Assembly (NCBI RefSeq): GCF_946479415.1
Contig: NZ_CAMLFY010000118.1
Location: forward strand, 1-13,816
Direction: 5' to 3'
Source: an uncultured Shinella sp.
GTDB lineage: Bacteria > Pseudomonadota > Alphaproteobacteria > Rhizobiales > Rhizobiaceae
DNA: 13,816 nt
The notes below the pieces were generated by a model that saw nothing but the letters and a program-made list of their open reading frames with translations, made no database searches and had not been told where the DNA came from. The position numbers and the translations under genes are program-made. Below are positions 1 to 8,340 of this stretch, piece by piece (position 1 is the first letter of the stretch; each line of letters begins with the position of its first letter).

Positions 1-512
1 TCCTCGTCGGCGGCCTCTCGAAGAGCGTGGCGGCCGGCGTGCGCGGCGGGTGGATTTCCTGTCCGCCGCACCTCGCGCAGCGTGTGCGCATTGCCCACAA
101 GATGGTCAGCGGCGGCCTGCCTTATCTGCTCGCCGAGCTCGCTGCGCGGCTCGTGCTATCGGGCATGGCGGACGCCATCCGCACGAAAGTTTCCGAACAA
201 GTCAGCATCCGCGAGGCGCATGCGCGGGAAATCTTCGCCGGGCTGGATTTCAACTCGCATCCGCTCGTACCCTTCCTCTGGCTGAAGCTGCCGGACCCCT
301 GGCTATCCGGTACGTTCCGGCAAGCAGCGTTCGCCGAAGATATCCTCATCGACGACGAGGACGAGTTCAAAGCCGGCCGTTCCGAAAAGACCTTTCACCG
401 CGTGCGTATCGGTCTTTCCTCGCCCGCAGCCCGCGAGGACGTCGTCAGCGGCCTGATGCGGCTGCGCCGGCTGCTCGAAAACGGCCCGACGGGCTACGAC
501 AGCCCGGCCTGA
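1..512 (+). CDS. MocR/GntR-type transcriptional regulator with aminotransferase-like domain, C-terminal part (5' end outside window)
   Basis: This is the last ~169 codons of a larger gene, read in the frame starting at base 3. MocR regulators carry an N-terminal GntR winged helix followed by a fold-type-I aminotransferase domain that binds pyridoxal phosphate as effector. Seen here: LVGGLSKSVAAGVRGGW, which fits the PLP-lysine motif of this family (Lys codon at 21-23, followed by the usual G-x-R-x-GW), then the C-terminal small domain ending LRRLLENGP. The DNA-binding half is not in the window, so a plain class I/II aminotransferase cannot be fully excluded. However, the short spacing and the divergent tail (FLWLKLPDPW, then an F-x-VRIGLSS strand) look like MocR. 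The regulated target cannot be told. The open frame has an internal GTG at 27, which is not a real start because the lysine motif lies upstream of it. Confidence 0.8.
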   Translation, partial: LVGGLSKSVAAGVRGGWISCPPHLAQRVRIAHKMVSGGLPYLLAELAARLVLSGMADAIRTKVSEQVSIREAHAREIFAGLDFNSHPLVPFLWLKLPDPWLSGTFRQAAFAEDILIDDEDEFKAGRSEKTFHRVRIGLSSPAAREDVVSGLMRLRRLLENGPTGYDSPA

Positions 513-615
513 AAGCCGCGTTTGCCTGTGTTTGGCGGTCATTTTCCTGTCGCGCTGACAGTCGGCTTGGGTTAAAGAGACCGCAATCCTGCCCTCCACG
601 ACAAGACGAGCGACG

Positions 616-2853
616 ATGACCATTTCGAACACCCGCCCGATCACCCCGGAGCTGATTGCCGCCCACGGGCTGAAGCCGGATGAATACGACCGCATCCTCT
701 CGCTGATCGGCCGCGAGCCGACCTTCACGGAACTTGGCATCTTCTCGGCCATGTGGAACGAGCACTGCTCGTACAAATCCTCCAAGCGCTGGCTGCGCAC
801 GCTGCCGACCAAGGGGCCGCGCGTCATCCAGGGTCCGGGCGAAAATGCCGGCGTCGTCGACATCGATGACGGCGACTGCGTCGTCTTCAAGATGGAGAGC
901 CACAACCACCCGTCCTATATCGAGCCCTATCAGGGTGCGGCGACCGGCGTCGGCGGTATCCTTCGCGACGTCTTCACCATGGGCGCGCGCCCCGTCGCGG
1001 CGATGAATGCGCTGCGCTTCGGCGCGCCCGACCATCCGAAGACCCGCCACCTCGTCTCCGGCGTCGTCGCCGGCGTCGGCGGCTACGGCAACTCCTTCGG
1101 CGTGCCGACCGTCGGCGGCGAAGTCGAGTTCGACCCGCGCTATAACGGCAACATCCTCGTCAACGCCTTTGCCGCCGGCCTTGCCAAGTCCAATGCCATC
1201 TTCCTCTCGGAAGCCAAGGGCGTCGGCCTGCCCGTCGTCTATCTCGGCGCCAAGACCGGCCGTGACGGCGTGGGCGGCGCGACCATGGCCTCGGCCGAAT
1301 TCGACGAATCCATCGAAGAGAAACGCCCGACCGTTCAGGTCGGCGACCCCTTTACCGAAAAGTGCCTGCTGGAAGCCTGCCTCGAACTGATGCAGACCGG
1401 CGCCGTCATCGCCATCCAGGACATGGGTGCCGCCGGCCTCACCTGCTCGGCCGTCGAAATGGGCGCCAAGGGCGACCTCGGCATCGAGCTGAACCTCGAT
1501 CTCGTACCCGTCCGCGAAGAGCAGATGACGGCCTATGAGATGATGCTGTCGGAAAGCCAGGAGCGCATGCTCATGGTTCTCGAGCCCGCCAAGGAAGAGG
1601 TCGCCAAGGCGATCTTCATCAAGTGGGGTCTCGCCTTCGCCATCGTCGGCTACACCACGGATGACCTGCGCTTCCGCATCCTGCACCAGGGCGAGGAAGT
1701 CGCAAACCTCCCGATCAAGGAACTGGGCGACGAAGCCCCGGAATACGACCGCCCCTGGCGCGAACCGGGCAAGCCCGCGCCGCTGCCGGCCAACCTGGTG
1801 GAAGAGCCCGCCAATTACGGCGAGGCCGTGCTGAAGCTCGTCGGCTCGCCGAACCAGTCGAGCCGCCGCTGGGTTTACGAGCAGTATGACACGCTGATCC
1901 AGGGTAATTCCCTGCAGATCCCCGGCGGCGATGCCGGCGTCGTGCGCGTCGAAGGCCATGCCTCCAAGGCGCTCGCCTTCTCCTCCGACGTTACCCCGCG
2001 CTACGTCGAGGCCGATCCGTTCGAAGGCGGCAAGCAGGCTGTGGCCGAATGCTGGCGCAACATCACGGCAACCGGCGCCGAGCCGCTCGCCTCCACCGAT
2101 AACCTGAACTTCGGCAACCCGGAAAAGCCCGAGATCATGGGCCAGTTCGTCAAGGCCATCCAGGGCATCGGCGAAGCCTGCCGTGCGCTGGACTTCCCGA
2201 TCGTCTCCGGCAACGTCTCGCTCTACAACGAGACGAACGGCATCGCGATCCTGCCGACCCCGACAATTGCCGGCGTCGGCCTGCTGCCCGACTGGTCCGT
2301 GATGGCCAAGATCGGCGGCGCCAAGGACGGCGATCACCTGATCCTCATCGGCACCGACGGCAGCCATCTCGGCCAGTCCGTCTATCTGCGCGACGTCGTC
2401 GGCAAGATCGACGGTCCGGCACCGGAAGTGGACCTGCATGCCGAACGCCGCAACGGCGACTTCGTGCGCTCGGCCATCCGCAACGGCCAGGTCACGGCCT
2501 GCCACGACATTTCCTCGGGCGGCCTCGCGACCGCGCTTGCCGAAATGATCATGGCCTCCGGCAAGGGCGCCAAGGTCGATCTCTCCGAATCCAACGGCCC
2601 GGCGCATGCGCTGCTCTTCGGCGAAGACCAGGCCCGCTACGTGCTTGCGGTTCCCGCCGATCTCGCCAATTTCGTCTGCGCCAATGCGGAAGGTGCCGGC
2701 GTGCCGTTCCGCCGCCTCGGCACGGTCGTCGGCGATGCGCTGGCCGTGGATGGCCTGTTCTCGCTGCCGATTGAGCAATTGCGCAACACCCATGAATCGT
2801 GGTTCCCTGACTTCATGGATGGCAACGGCACCGCCGCTGCCGCCGCAGAATAA
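616..2853 (+). CDS. purL: Phosphoribosylformylglycinamidine synthase subunit PurL
   Basis: PurL catalyses the ATP-dependent amidation of FGAR to FGAM, the fourth step of de novo purine synthesis, in the cytosol. At 745 residues this is the short PurL form that works with separate PurS and PurQ subunits (neither is in the window), not the ~1300-residue fused enzyme of enterobacteria. Seen: the signature WNEHCSY at residues 47-53 with catalytic-type His50, ESHNHPS at 94-100, the Gly-rich [16 protein letters not shown] at 111-126, and a second AIRS-like half with QDMGAAGL and later [15 protein letters not shown]. Length and both ends fit the family. The ATG at 616 lacks a strong Shine-Dalgarno but gives the expected N-terminus. 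bolA follows 16 bases after the stop, so the two are probably co-transcribed. I saw no clear purine riboswitch or promoter in 513-615. Confidence 0.98.
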   Translation: MTISNTRPITPELIAAHGLKPDEYDRILSLIGREPTFTELGIFSAMWNEHCSYKSSKRWLRTLPTKGPRVIQGPGENAGVVDIDDGDCVVFKMESHNHPSYIEPYQGAATGVGGILRDVFTMGARPVAAMNALRFGAPDHPKTRHLVSGVVAGVGGYGNSFGVPTVGGEVEFDPRYNGNILVNAFAAGLAKSNAIFLSEAKGVGLPVVYLGAKTGRDGVGGATMASAEFDESIEEKRPTVQVGDPFTEKCLLEACLELMQTGAVIAIQDMGAAGLTCSAVEMGAKGDLGIELNLDLVPVREEQMTAYEMMLSESQERMLMVLEPAKEEVAKAIFIKWGLAFAIVGYTTDDLRFRILHQGEEVANLPIKELGDEAPEYDRPWREPGKPAPLPANLVEEPANYGEAVLKLVGSPNQSSRRWVYEQYDTLIQGNSLQIPGGDAGVVRVEGHASKALAFSSDVTPRYVEADPFEGGKQAVAECWRNITATGAEPLASTDNLNFGNPEKPEIMGQFVKAIQGIGEACRALDFPIVSGNVSLYNETNGIAILPTPTIAGVGLLPDWSVMAKIGGAKDGDHLILIGTDGSHLGQSVYLRDVVGKIDGPAPEVDLHAERRNGDFVRSAIRNGQVTACHDISSGGLATALAEMIMASGKGAKVDLSESNGPAHALLFGEDQARYVLAVPADLANFVCANAEGAGVPFRRLGTVVGDALAVDGLFSLPIEQLRNTHESWFPDFMDGNGTAAAAAE

Positions 2854-2869
2854 ATAAGGGAGCAGTTTC

Positions 2870-3103
2870 ATGGCCATGTCACCCGGCGATATCGAAGACC
2901 TCATCAAATCCGGCATCCCCGGAGCGAAGGTGGTCATCCGCGATCTTGCCGGCGACGGCGACCATTATGCAGCCGAGGTCGTCGCGGAAGCCTTCCGCGG
3001 CAAGACCCGCGTGCAGCAACACCAGATGGTCTACGACGCGTTGAAGGGCAATATGGGCGGCGTCCTGCACGCCCTTGCCCTTCAGACCTCCATTCCGGAG
3101 TAA
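2870..3103 (+). CDS. bolA: BolA family protein
   Basis: This is a 77-residue single-domain BolA-like protein. Members of this short class form a [2Fe-2S]-bridged heterodimer with CGFS monothiol glutaredoxins and act in Fe-S trafficking or iron sensing; some also bind DNA through a KH-like fold. Seen: the family pattern GKTRVQQHQMVYDAL at residues 44-58 with His51, and the conserved C-terminal His67 in GVLHALAL, a usual cluster ligand. An AAGGGAG Shine-Dalgarno at 2856-2862 lies 7 bases before the ATG at 2870, which favours this start over the in-frame ATG at 2876. The gene sits 16 bases after purL and 5 bases before the next gene. The partner glutaredoxin gene is about 850 bases downstream, which supports a shared role. 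Whether it works mainly in Fe-S delivery or in regulation cannot be read from the sequence. Confidence 0.95.
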   Translation: MAMSPGDIEDLIKSGIPGAKVVIRDLAGDGDHYAAEVVAEAFRGKTRVQQHQMVYDALKGNMGGVLHALALQTSIPE

Positions 3104-3108
3104 TCCGT

Positions 3109-3372
3109 ATGGCCGGCCTTCTCGACCAGCTCGTCTCCGGCGTCGTCGATGCAGCCCTCAAAGAGGTGCTGAAGAAGACCGGCGTGCGCAAGACTACGAC
3201 CACCAAGCGCACGCGCCGCAAGACGACCACGCGCAAGAAGGCCTCCGGCGGCATCCTCGGCGACATCATCGAGGCCGCGCTGAAGCCGACGAAAAAGCCG
3301 GCAAAGCGCCCACGCAAACAGACAAGCCGCCGACGCACGGCGGCCAGTCGCTCCCGCCAGCGCAGCCGCTGA
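3109..3372 (+). CDS. Small Lys/Arg/Thr-rich basic protein of unknown function
   Basis: I do not recognise a named family. The 87-residue product starts with an amphipathic segment (residues 1-25, MAGLLDQLVSGVVDAALKEV then KKTG), followed by a strongly basic low-complexity stretch rich in K, R and T. A second short hydrophobic segment (GGILGDIIEAALK, about residues 47-59) comes next, then an Arg-rich tail to the end. The two halves look like a degenerate duplication (VVDAALK versus IIEAALK, each followed by a basic tail). Such tails resemble histone H1-like or other nucleic-acid-binding proteins, but that is inference. A CCGGAG ribosome site (3095-3100) overlaps the end of bolA and the ATG follows its stop by 5 bases, so translation is probably coupled. 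The Arg-rich end also leaves other frames open, so the exact 3' frame deserves checking against homologues. Confidence 0.72.
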   Translation: MAGLLDQLVSGVVDAALKEVLKKTGVRKTTTTKRTRRKTTTRKKASGGILGDIIEAALKPTKKPAKRPRKQTSRRRTAASRSRQRSR

Positions 3373-3416
3373 TCCAGCATTTTCCAGCCACGCCGGGAAG
3401 AATACAGACGAACGAC

Positions 3417-3830
3417 ATGACGCATGAGATGATGCCTACCTCCGGTATTCAGCCTGGAGTACTCCGTGTCGCCAGCGGCTATGTTGTCGCAGTCGTCCTC
3501 GCCTGTCTCGTTGTGTTCGTCTTGATTTCCATAATGACGGGCGGAGGCCCGGGTTCGCGAATCTTCCTTGCTTTCTTTGTAGGTTGCGCGTTTACGTTCG
3601 GCTACGGACTGCCTGGGTTCATCGCCATTGTCCTGATTTCTCGTTACTTCAATCTGCAAAAGCAGGTTTTCTTTATCGTTGCGGGCGGCCTTGACGGCGC
3701 TTTGTCCTTGGTAATTTTTGATTCCTCAATGCCGCGTGCCGCCGTCTTCCTTACAGTTATCGCGGGAGGTCTGGCGGGTGGCCTCGTCTACTGGCTGATT
3801 GCCTATCGTCTGCGCCGAGCTGCGGCTTGA
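3417..3830 (+). CDS. Small four-helix membrane protein, unknown function, low GC
   Basis: No family recognised. From the ATG at 3417 the product is 137 residues with about four predicted transmembrane helices: roughly residues 20-40, 49-73, 84-102 and 108-130. It ends in a positive cytoplasmic-type tail (RLRR). Glycines are frequent in the last helix pair (GGLAGGL). The frame stays open upstream to 3075, but that extension overlaps the basic-protein gene and is very Arg/Pro-rich, so I take 3417 as the start; in-frame ATGs at 3429 and 3432 are also possible. The ribosome site is poor (GGAAG about 17 bases upstream). A hand count gives about 51% GC for 3481-3720, well below purL, and T-rich codons are common, which suggests a later arrival between bolA and grxD. 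The hydrophobic pattern supports a real gene, though without homologues this is not certain. Confidence 0.65.
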   Translation: MTHEMMPTSGIQPGVLRVASGYVVAVVLACLVVFVLISIMTGGGPGSRIFLAFFVGCAFTFGYGLPGFIAIVLISRYFNLQKQVFFIVAGGLDGALSLVIFDSSMPRAAVFLTVIAGGLAGGLVYWLIAYRLRRAAA

Positions 3831-3949
3831 AGCACACACCCGATCAATTTTTGTGAGGGACTTCTGGCATTTATCACCCGTGGTTGCTATCTAGGGCGCA
3901 TGAGTTCATCGCATCGGCCCTTGAAGCCGATTTGCTAGGGAATACGACT

Positions 3950-4285
3950 ATGAGCGGCATCCAAGATTTCATCGCCAACGAAGTGAAGACCAACGACGTC
4001 GTGCTCTTCCTGAAGGGCACCCCGGAATTCCCGCAGTGTGGTTTCTCCGGTCAGGTCGTGCAGATCCTCGATTACGTGGGTGTGGACTACAAGGGCATCA
4101 ACGTGCTCGCCGATGCCGACATCCGCCAGGGCATCAAGGATTACTCCAACTGGCCGACCATCCCGCAGCTTTACGTGAAGGGTGAATTCATCGGCGGTTG
4201 CGACATCGTGCGTGAAATGTTCCAATCGGGCGAGCTGCAGTCTCACCTTCAGGAACAGGGTATTTCGATCAAGGGCGCTGCCTGA
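3950..4285 (+). CDS. grxD: Monothiol glutaredoxin, CGFS type (Grx4 family)
   Basis: This 111-residue single-domain monothiol glutaredoxin assembles and transfers [2Fe-2S] clusters using glutathione as co-ligand and pairs with BolA-type proteins. Seen: [15 protein letters not shown] with the active Cys30 in CGFS (30-33), WPTIPQLYV at 68-76 with the cis-Pro, and GGCD at 82-85 that contacts glutathione. Length matches the family. The ATG at 3950 has TAGGGAA (3936-3942) at good spacing; the frame runs back to 3884, but that extension has no family support. About 120 bases separate it from the membrane-protein gene, and a strong intrinsic terminator follows 33 bases after its stop. It may therefore have its own promoter as well as read-through from purL-bolA. 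I could not fix a convincing -35/-10 pair in 3831-3949. Confidence 0.97.
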   Translation: MSGIQDFIANEVKTNDVVLFLKGTPEFPQCGFSGQVVQILDYVGVDYKGINVLADADIRQGIKDYSNWPTIPQLYVKGEFIGGCDIVREMFQSGELQSHLQEQGISIKGAA

Positions 4286-4318
4286 CGCTTCACGGTCTTC
4301 CGACCGCCAAGCTTTTCA

Positions 4319-4353
4319 AAGGCGCCGCATCCCAGCGGCGCCTTCTCTCTTTT
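4319..4353 (+). terminator. Intrinsic terminator after grxD
   Basis: A perfect 10-bp stem AAGGCGCCGC (4319-4328) pairs with GCGGCGCCTT (4335-4344) around a 6-base loop, followed by the pyrimidine tail CTCTCTTTT (4345-4353). It is a standard Rho-independent terminator for the grxD transcript. The tail ends exactly at an ATG (4354) of the next open frame, so it also sits in or just before the leader of the exporter gene. Confidence 0.88.
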
Positions 4354-4368
4354 ATGGAACAAATTGAT

Positions 4369-5616
4369 ATGTCTGGACTTTCTTCCGAATCGGCCCAGCG
4401 CCTGAAAGGCATGGGCAAGATAGAATTCATCGCGCTCATGGCGTTCCTGATGGCGCTCAATGCGCTCGCCATCGACATCATGCTCCCCGGTCTTCAGGAA
4501 ATCGGCGCCAGCCTCGGCGTCGAGAACGAGAACCACCGGCAATATGTCATCTCGGCCTATCTGATCGGCTTCGCCTTCGCGCAGCTGCTCTATGGCCCGA
4601 TCTCCGACCGTTTCGGCCGGCGCGCACCGATGTTCGTCGGGCTGGGTATCTATGTCGTCTCCTCGCTCGCGGCAATCTTCGTGCCGAGCTTCGCCGCTCT
4701 GCTCGCCCTGCGCTTCATCCAGGGCATCGGCTCGGCCGCCATGCGCGTCATCACCGTCTCCATCGTCCGCGACATTTTCGGCGGGCGCGCGATGGCGGAG
4801 GTCATGTCGCTGATCATGATGGTCTTCATGGTCATCCCCGTCATGGCCCCGGGCATCGGCCAGGTCGTCATGCTGTTCGGCAACTGGCACCTGATCTTCG
4901 CCTTCATGGCGGTGGTCGCGCTGATGGTCTGGGCCTGGATGTACTTCCGCCTGCCCGAAACGCTGCATGAAGACGACGTTCGCCCCTTTACGGTGCGTTC
5001 GGTCCTCGGCGGCTTCCGCATCGTTCTGACGGACCGGGTGGCGCTCTGCTACACGCTGGCCAGCACCTTCATCTTCGGGGCGCTCTTCGGCTTCATCAAC
5101 TCCGCGCAGCAGATCTATGTCGGCATCTACGGCCTTGGCGTCTGGTTCCCGGTTGCGTTTGCCGCCGTCGCCGCCTTCATGGCGCTGTCGTCCTTCGTCA
5201 ACGCCCGCCTCGTTGGCCGGTTCGGCATGCGCAAGCTGTCGCACGGCGCCCTCATGGGCTTCCTGACGGTCAACACGCTGTGGCTCGTTCTGACGCTCGT
5301 CTGGCCGGGACATGTGCCCTTCGCCATCTTCATCGTGCTGTTCGCGCTGTCGATGTTCCAGTTCGGCTGGATCGGCTCGAACTTCAACTCGCTCGCCATG
5401 GAGCCGCTCGGCCATGTCGCCGGCACCGCCTCCTCCGTGCTCGGCTTCATGGGCACGGCGGGCGGCACGATCATCGGCGCAATCATCGGCCAGTCGTTCA
5501 ACGGCACGGCGCTGCCGCTGGTCATGGGCTTCTTCTCGCTCTCGATCATCGGCCTGATCTTCGTGTTGATCGCCGAGCGCGGAAAGCTGTTCCAGGCACA
5601 TAACAAGCCGGTCTGA
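4369..5616 (+). CDS. MFS multidrug efflux transporter, Bcr/CflA type
   Basis: This is an inner-membrane proton-driven exporter of the drug:H+ antiporter-1 group with 12 predicted helices. Seen (numbered from the upstream ATG at 4354): helix 1 with ALAIDIMLPGLQEIG, which is typical of Bcr/CflA proteins; motif A GPISDRFGRR at 81-90 between helices 2 and 3; motif B-like RVITVSIVRD at 131-140 in helix 4; and LPETL at the end of helix 6, another mark of this subfamily. The substrate cannot be predicted. Start choice: the ATG at 4354 abuts the terminator tail and has no ribosome site, while the in-frame ATG at 4369 has GGAAC (4357-4361) 7 bases upstream, so I use 4369 (415 residues); 4354 would give 420. 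The gene converges on the inositol-phosphatase-like gene and shares a bidirectional terminator with it. Confidence 0.93.
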   Translation: MSGLSSESAQRLKGMGKIEFIALMAFLMALNALAIDIMLPGLQEIGASLGVENENHRQYVISAYLIGFAFAQLLYGPISDRFGRRAPMFVGLGIYVVSSLAAIFVPSFAALLALRFIQGIGSAAMRVITVSIVRDIFGGRAMAEVMSLIMMVFMVIPVMAPGIGQVVMLFGNWHLIFAFMAVVALMVWAWMYFRLPETLHEDDVRPFTVRSVLGGFRIVLTDRVALCYTLASTFIFGALFGFINSAQQIYVGIYGLGVWFPVAFAAVAAFMALSSFVNARLVGRFGMRKLSHGALMGFLTVNTLWLVLTLVWPGHVPFAIFIVLFALSMFQFGWIGSNFNSLAMEPLGHVAGTASSVLGFMGTAGGTIIGAIIGQSFNGTALPLVMGFFSLSIIGLIFVLIAERGKLFQAHNKPV

Positions 5617-5634
5617 GACAGGCGGCAAACAAAG

Positions 5635-5669
5635 AAAAGGCCCGGTTGCCATTGGCAGCCGGGCCTTTT
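5635..5669. terminator. Bidirectional intrinsic terminator between convergent genes
   Basis: An 11-bp perfect stem AAAAGGCCCGG (5635-5645) pairs with CCGGGCCTTTT (5659-5669). It extends inward by TTGCC against GGCAG with one G-U pair, around a 3-base loop (ATT, 5651-5653). On the plus strand the T run closes the exporter transcript; on the minus strand the complementary tail TTTTCTTTG closes the glsA-ttcA-phosphatase transcript. It lies 18 bases after the exporter stop and 19 bases beyond the phosphatase stop, as expected for a shared element. Confidence 0.92.
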
Positions 5670-5688
5670 CCGTTTGAGAACGTCCGTA

Positions 5689-6507
5689 TCAGTCGACAAA
5701 CACTTCGCGGCGCAGCAGTTCCCAGGTGTCCTTGTCCGGTGCCACCAGCAGGCCGCCTTCCGTATGGTGCGGCTTGTAGGCCGAGCCATCGAAGCGGGCG
5801 GCGTAGGCGCCGGCTTCCTGGGCGATCAGCGTGCCGGCCAGGTGATCCCAGGGCATCAGCTTGTTGTACATGAGGTAATGCAGGTGGCCGCCGGCGAAGG
5901 TGCGGTATTCGTGAGCGGCGCAACGGTAGTTCGAGACGAAGGCCACCTTGGCGAGGTTCGACAGGATGCGCGAACGTCGGTCGCGATCAAGGAAGCTGGT
6001 GGAGGCCATGCCGGTCAGCTCTTCAAGTGCGGCACCGCCGCGGGCCTTCAGCTTGACGGCCGGACGGTGATCGCCGGTCTGCCAGGCGCCGGAACCCTTT
6101 TCGGCCATCACGAAATCATCGCCCATCGGGTCATAGATGATGCCGCCGACGGTTTCCCCGCCGGAGACGATCGCCGCCATGACGCCAAAGAGCGGCACGC
6201 CGGAGGCGAAATTGAACGTGCCGTCGATCGGATCGACGACGATGGCGGTTTCGGCATCGCCGAGCTTCGACAAAAGCGCCGGATCCGCAGCGACCGATTC
6301 TTCGCCGACGAACAGCACGCCCGGAAACTGCGCGGCGACCTCGCGCTTGATAAAACGTTCCGCCGCTTCGTCGGCGACCGTCACGAGATCGTTCGCATCG
6401 GCCTTGGTGTGGACGTCGCCTTTGGCGAGCGCACGGAAGCGCGGGCGGATTTCCGCTTCGGCCGCCTGTGCAAGCACGAGCGCCAGGGCATTGATGTCAA
6501 TCGTCAT
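5689..6507 (-). CDS. Inositol monophosphatase family protein
   Basis: This 272-residue Mg2+-dependent, Li+-sensitive-type sugar-phosphate phosphatase belongs to the IMPase/FBPase fold. Family members hydrolyse inositol-1-phosphate, 3'-phosphoadenosine phosphates, histidinol phosphate or similar small phosphates. Seen: metal-binding GEES at residues 68-71, [10 protein letters not shown] at 91-100 with the Asp pair and Gly-Thr of the active site, and WDHLAG at 220-225 with the third metal Asp. All catalytic elements are present, so it should be active, but the substrate cannot be set from motifs. Its ATG lies inside the end of ttcA with an 11-base overlap (6497-6507), so translation is probably coupled and the gene is the last of the glsA-ttcA cluster. 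It ends at the bidirectional terminator. Confidence 0.93.
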   Translation of the reverse strand: MTIDINALALVLAQAAEAEIRPRFRALAKGDVHTKADANDLVTVADEAAERFIKREVAAQFPGVLFVGEESVAADPALLSKLGDAETAIVVDPIDGTFNFASGVPLFGVMAAIVSGGETVGGIIYDPMGDDFVMAEKGSGAWQTGDHRPAVKLKARGGAALEELTGMASTSFLDRDRRSRILSNLAKVAFVSNYRCAAHEYRTFAGGHLHYLMYNKLMPWDHLAGTLIAQEAGAYAARFDGSAYKPHHTEGGLLVAPDKDTWELLRREVFVD

Positions 6508-7363
6508 TGCTTTTTACCGTTTCGAGGGAGGAGAAATCGAAAAGCTTGGGGTCGAGAAGATGCGAGGGATTGGTGTGGCCGAGCGCACGCAGCATGGCAT
6601 CCTTGCGGCCGGGCATGCGCGTTTCGATATCCGCCAGCATCGCCTTCATCGCATTGCGTTGAAGGCCGTCCTGCGACCCGCAGAGGTCGCAGGGGATGAT
6701 CGGGAACTGCATGGCGGTGGCGAATTTCGCCAGGTCATCCTCCGCCGCGTAGGCGAGCGGACGCAGCACCATGAGGTCGCCTTCGTCATTCAAAAGTTTT
6801 GGCGGCATGGCGGCAAGCCGCCCGCCGTGGAAGAAATTCATGAAGAAGGTTTCGAGAATATCCTCGCGATGGTGCCCCAGCACCAGCGCATCGCAGCCCT
6901 CCTCCCGGGCGATGCGATAGAGATTGCCGCGCCTGAGCCGCGAACACAGCGAGCAATAAGTCGCCCCCGTCGGCACCTTTTCCTTCACGATGGAATAGGT
7001 ATCGCGGTATTCGATGCGGTGTTTGATACCGATGGACTTCAGATACTCCGGCAGGATGTGTTTTGGAAAATTCGGCTGGCCCTGATCGAGATTGCAGGCG
7101 ATCAGCTCGACCGGAAGCAGGCCGCGCCATTGCAGGTCCATCAGCAGTGCGAGCAGGCCGTAGCTATCCTTGCCGCCCGAGAGGCCAACGAGCCAGCGCT
7201 TCTGGCCCTTCAGCATGGCAAAATCGTCCATCGCCTGCCGTACTTGGCGCAGCAGGCGCTTGCGCAGCTTGTTGAAAGAGACGCTGGAGGGCGCATCCGC
7301 AAAAAGCGGATGACGGCCTTCGTCCGGTGCGTTGTCGTCGGGGTCAGCGAATGCCAGGGTCAT
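6497..7363 (-). CDS. ttcA: tRNA 2-thiocytidine(32) synthetase TtcA
   Basis: TtcA thiolates cytidine 32 in the anticodon loop of certain tRNAs, activating the base with ATP and using a [4Fe-4S] cluster. The 288-residue protein shows the PP-loop SGGKDS at residues 62-67, the cluster-binding CSLC at 137-140 (Cys137, Cys140), and a second Cys pair CDLC at 225-228 followed by GSQ, which supplies the third ligand. [15 protein letters not shown] after residue 162 is also typical of TtcA rather than of TilS or ThiI. The N-terminal ~20 residues before [10 protein letters not shown] are variable in the family, so the ATG at 7363 is likely but not proven; its Shine-Dalgarno is weak. The gene starts 31 bases after the glsA stop and overlaps the phosphatase gene, consistent with one transcript. 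Confidence 0.96.
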   Translation of the reverse strand: MTLAFADPDDNAPDEGRHPLFADAPSSVSFNKLRKRLLRQVRQAMDDFAMLKGQKRWLVGLSGGKDSYGLLALLMDLQWRGLLPVELIACNLDQGQPNFPKHILPEYLKSIGIKHRIEYRDTYSIVKEKVPTGATYCSLCSRLRRGNLYRIAREEGCDALVLGHHREDILETFFMNFFHGGRLAAMPPKLLNDEGDLMVLRPLAYAAEDDLAKFATAMQFPIIPCDLCGSQDGLQRNAMKAMLADIETRMPGRKDAMLRALGHTNPSHLLDPKLFDFSSLETVKSNDD

Positions 7364-7394
7364 GGGTCTGCAATGCCCCGAACCGGCAGCACAA

Positions 7395-8321
7395 TCAAGC
7401 CCCGAAGACTGACCAGCCGGTGCGCGCCGCCAGCATTTCCAGCGCCAGCGAGCCTATGAGCGAATTGCCATTGTCGTTAAGGCCCGGCGACCACACCGCG
7501 ACCGAGGCTTTTCCGGGTGCCACGGCCAGAATGCCGCCGCCGACGCCACTCTTGCCGGGCAGGCCGACGCGGTAGGCGAAATCGCCCGAGCCATCATAAT
7601 GGCCGCAGGTCAGCATCAATGCGTTGATACGCCGCGCCCGAAGGTGCGAGACGACGCGGTGGCCGGTCAGCGGATTGGTGCCGCTGTTGGCGAGGAATAG
7701 CCCCGCCTTGGCAAGCTGCCGGCAGCTCATGGCGAGTGCGCATTGGTGAAAGTAGACACCGAGCACCAGTTCGGCCGCATGATCGAGCTTGCCGAAGGAG
7801 CGCATGAAATTGGCGAGCGCGAAATTGCGAAAACCCGTCGCCTGCTCGGAGCGCGCCACCGACTGGTCGATGATGATATCTTCTTCGTCCGCCAGATAGC
7901 GCAGAAAGCGCACGACCTCGCCGATCGCCTCCTTCGGCGTATGGCCGGCCAGCACGAGGTCGGTGATGGCGATAGCGCCGGCATTGATGAAGGGATTGCG
8001 CGGAATGCCGCCTTCCTGTTCGAGCTGGACGATGGAATTGAAGGCCGAACCGGAGGGTTCGCGGCCGACCCGCTTCCAGATCGATTCGCCATGTTTGCCG
8101 AGCGCCAGCGTCAGCGTGAAGACCTTGGAAATGCTCTGGATGGAAAACGGCTCCTCGGCATCGCCGGCGAGATGCAGGTCGCCATCGACGGTCACCACGG
8201 CCATGCCGAATTTTTGGGGATCCACATGGGCAAGCTGCGGAATATAGTTCGCCACCTTACCCTCGCCGCGCCGCGGCGACAGCGTGGCGTGGATGTCTTC
8301 AATGATGCCCTGCAAATCCAT
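7395..8321 (-). CDS. glsA: Glutaminase (serine-dependent beta-lactamase-like family)
   Basis: The enzyme hydrolyses glutamine to glutamate and ammonia in the cytosol. This 308-residue protein matches the single-domain bacterial glutaminase length. Seen: the catalytic SxxK element [10 protein letters not shown] with Ser63 and Lys66, NPFINAGA at about 109-116, the Tyr-containing [15 protein letters not shown] near 187-200, and SGVGGGI at 258-264, which closes the active site. The ATG at 8321 has GGGGA about 9 bases upstream. The rpsD terminator stem ends only 19 bases before this start, so either a glsA promoter overlaps the rpsD 3' end or glsA depends on read-through. It is the first gene of a glsA-ttcA-phosphatase cluster. 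The glutaminase has no obvious metabolic link with the tRNA enzyme next to it. Confidence 0.97.
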   Translation of the reverse strand: MDLQGIIEDIHATLSPRRGEGKVANYIPQLAHVDPQKFGMAVVTVDGDLHLAGDAEEPFSIQSISKVFTLTLALGKHGESIWKRVGREPSGSAFNSIVQLEQEGGIPRNPFINAGAIAITDLVLAGHTPKEAIGEVVRFLRYLADEEDIIIDQSVARSEQATGFRNFALANFMRSFGKLDHAAELVLGVYFHQCALAMSCRQLAKAGLFLANSGTNPLTGHRVVSHLRARRINALMLTCGHYDGSGDFAYRVGLPGKSGVGGGILAVAPGKASVAVWSPGLNDNGNSLIGSLALEMLAARTGWSVFGA

Positions 8322-8340
8322 CCGTCATTTTCCCCAAAGA

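Noticed and set aside
513..615. Possible purine riboswitch or terminator before purL
   Set aside because: Only a 4-bp GC stem is visible, followed by a short T run; no conserved purine aptamer core was seen.
445..2937. An 830-codon open frame on the minus strand across all of purL
   Set aside because: It is antisense to an unmistakable purL. The composition (Ala, Gly, Asp, Val, His-rich) is what the complement of high-GC3 coding sequence gives, and no domain is recognisable.
3075..3416. N-terminal extension of the four-helix membrane protein
   Set aside because: The region overlaps bolA and the basic-protein gene in another frame and reads as Arg/Pro-rich noise before the hydrophobic part.
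3831..3949. Promoter for grxD (candidate TATCTA at 3888-3893)
   Set aside because: The hexamer 17 bases upstream (TGGCAT) matches the -35 consensus poorly, and the better TTGTGA at 3851 has no -10 at proper spacing.
4249..5652. A 467-codon minus-strand open frame opposite the exporter gene
   Set aside because: Its product is an extreme Asp/Glu/His/Arg mixture, the mirror of hydrophobic codons on the other strand. It also crosses two terminators.
5674..7459. Long plus-strand open frames opposite the phosphatase and ttcA genes
   Set aside because: These are shadows of the minus-strand genes, which show full catalytic motifs.
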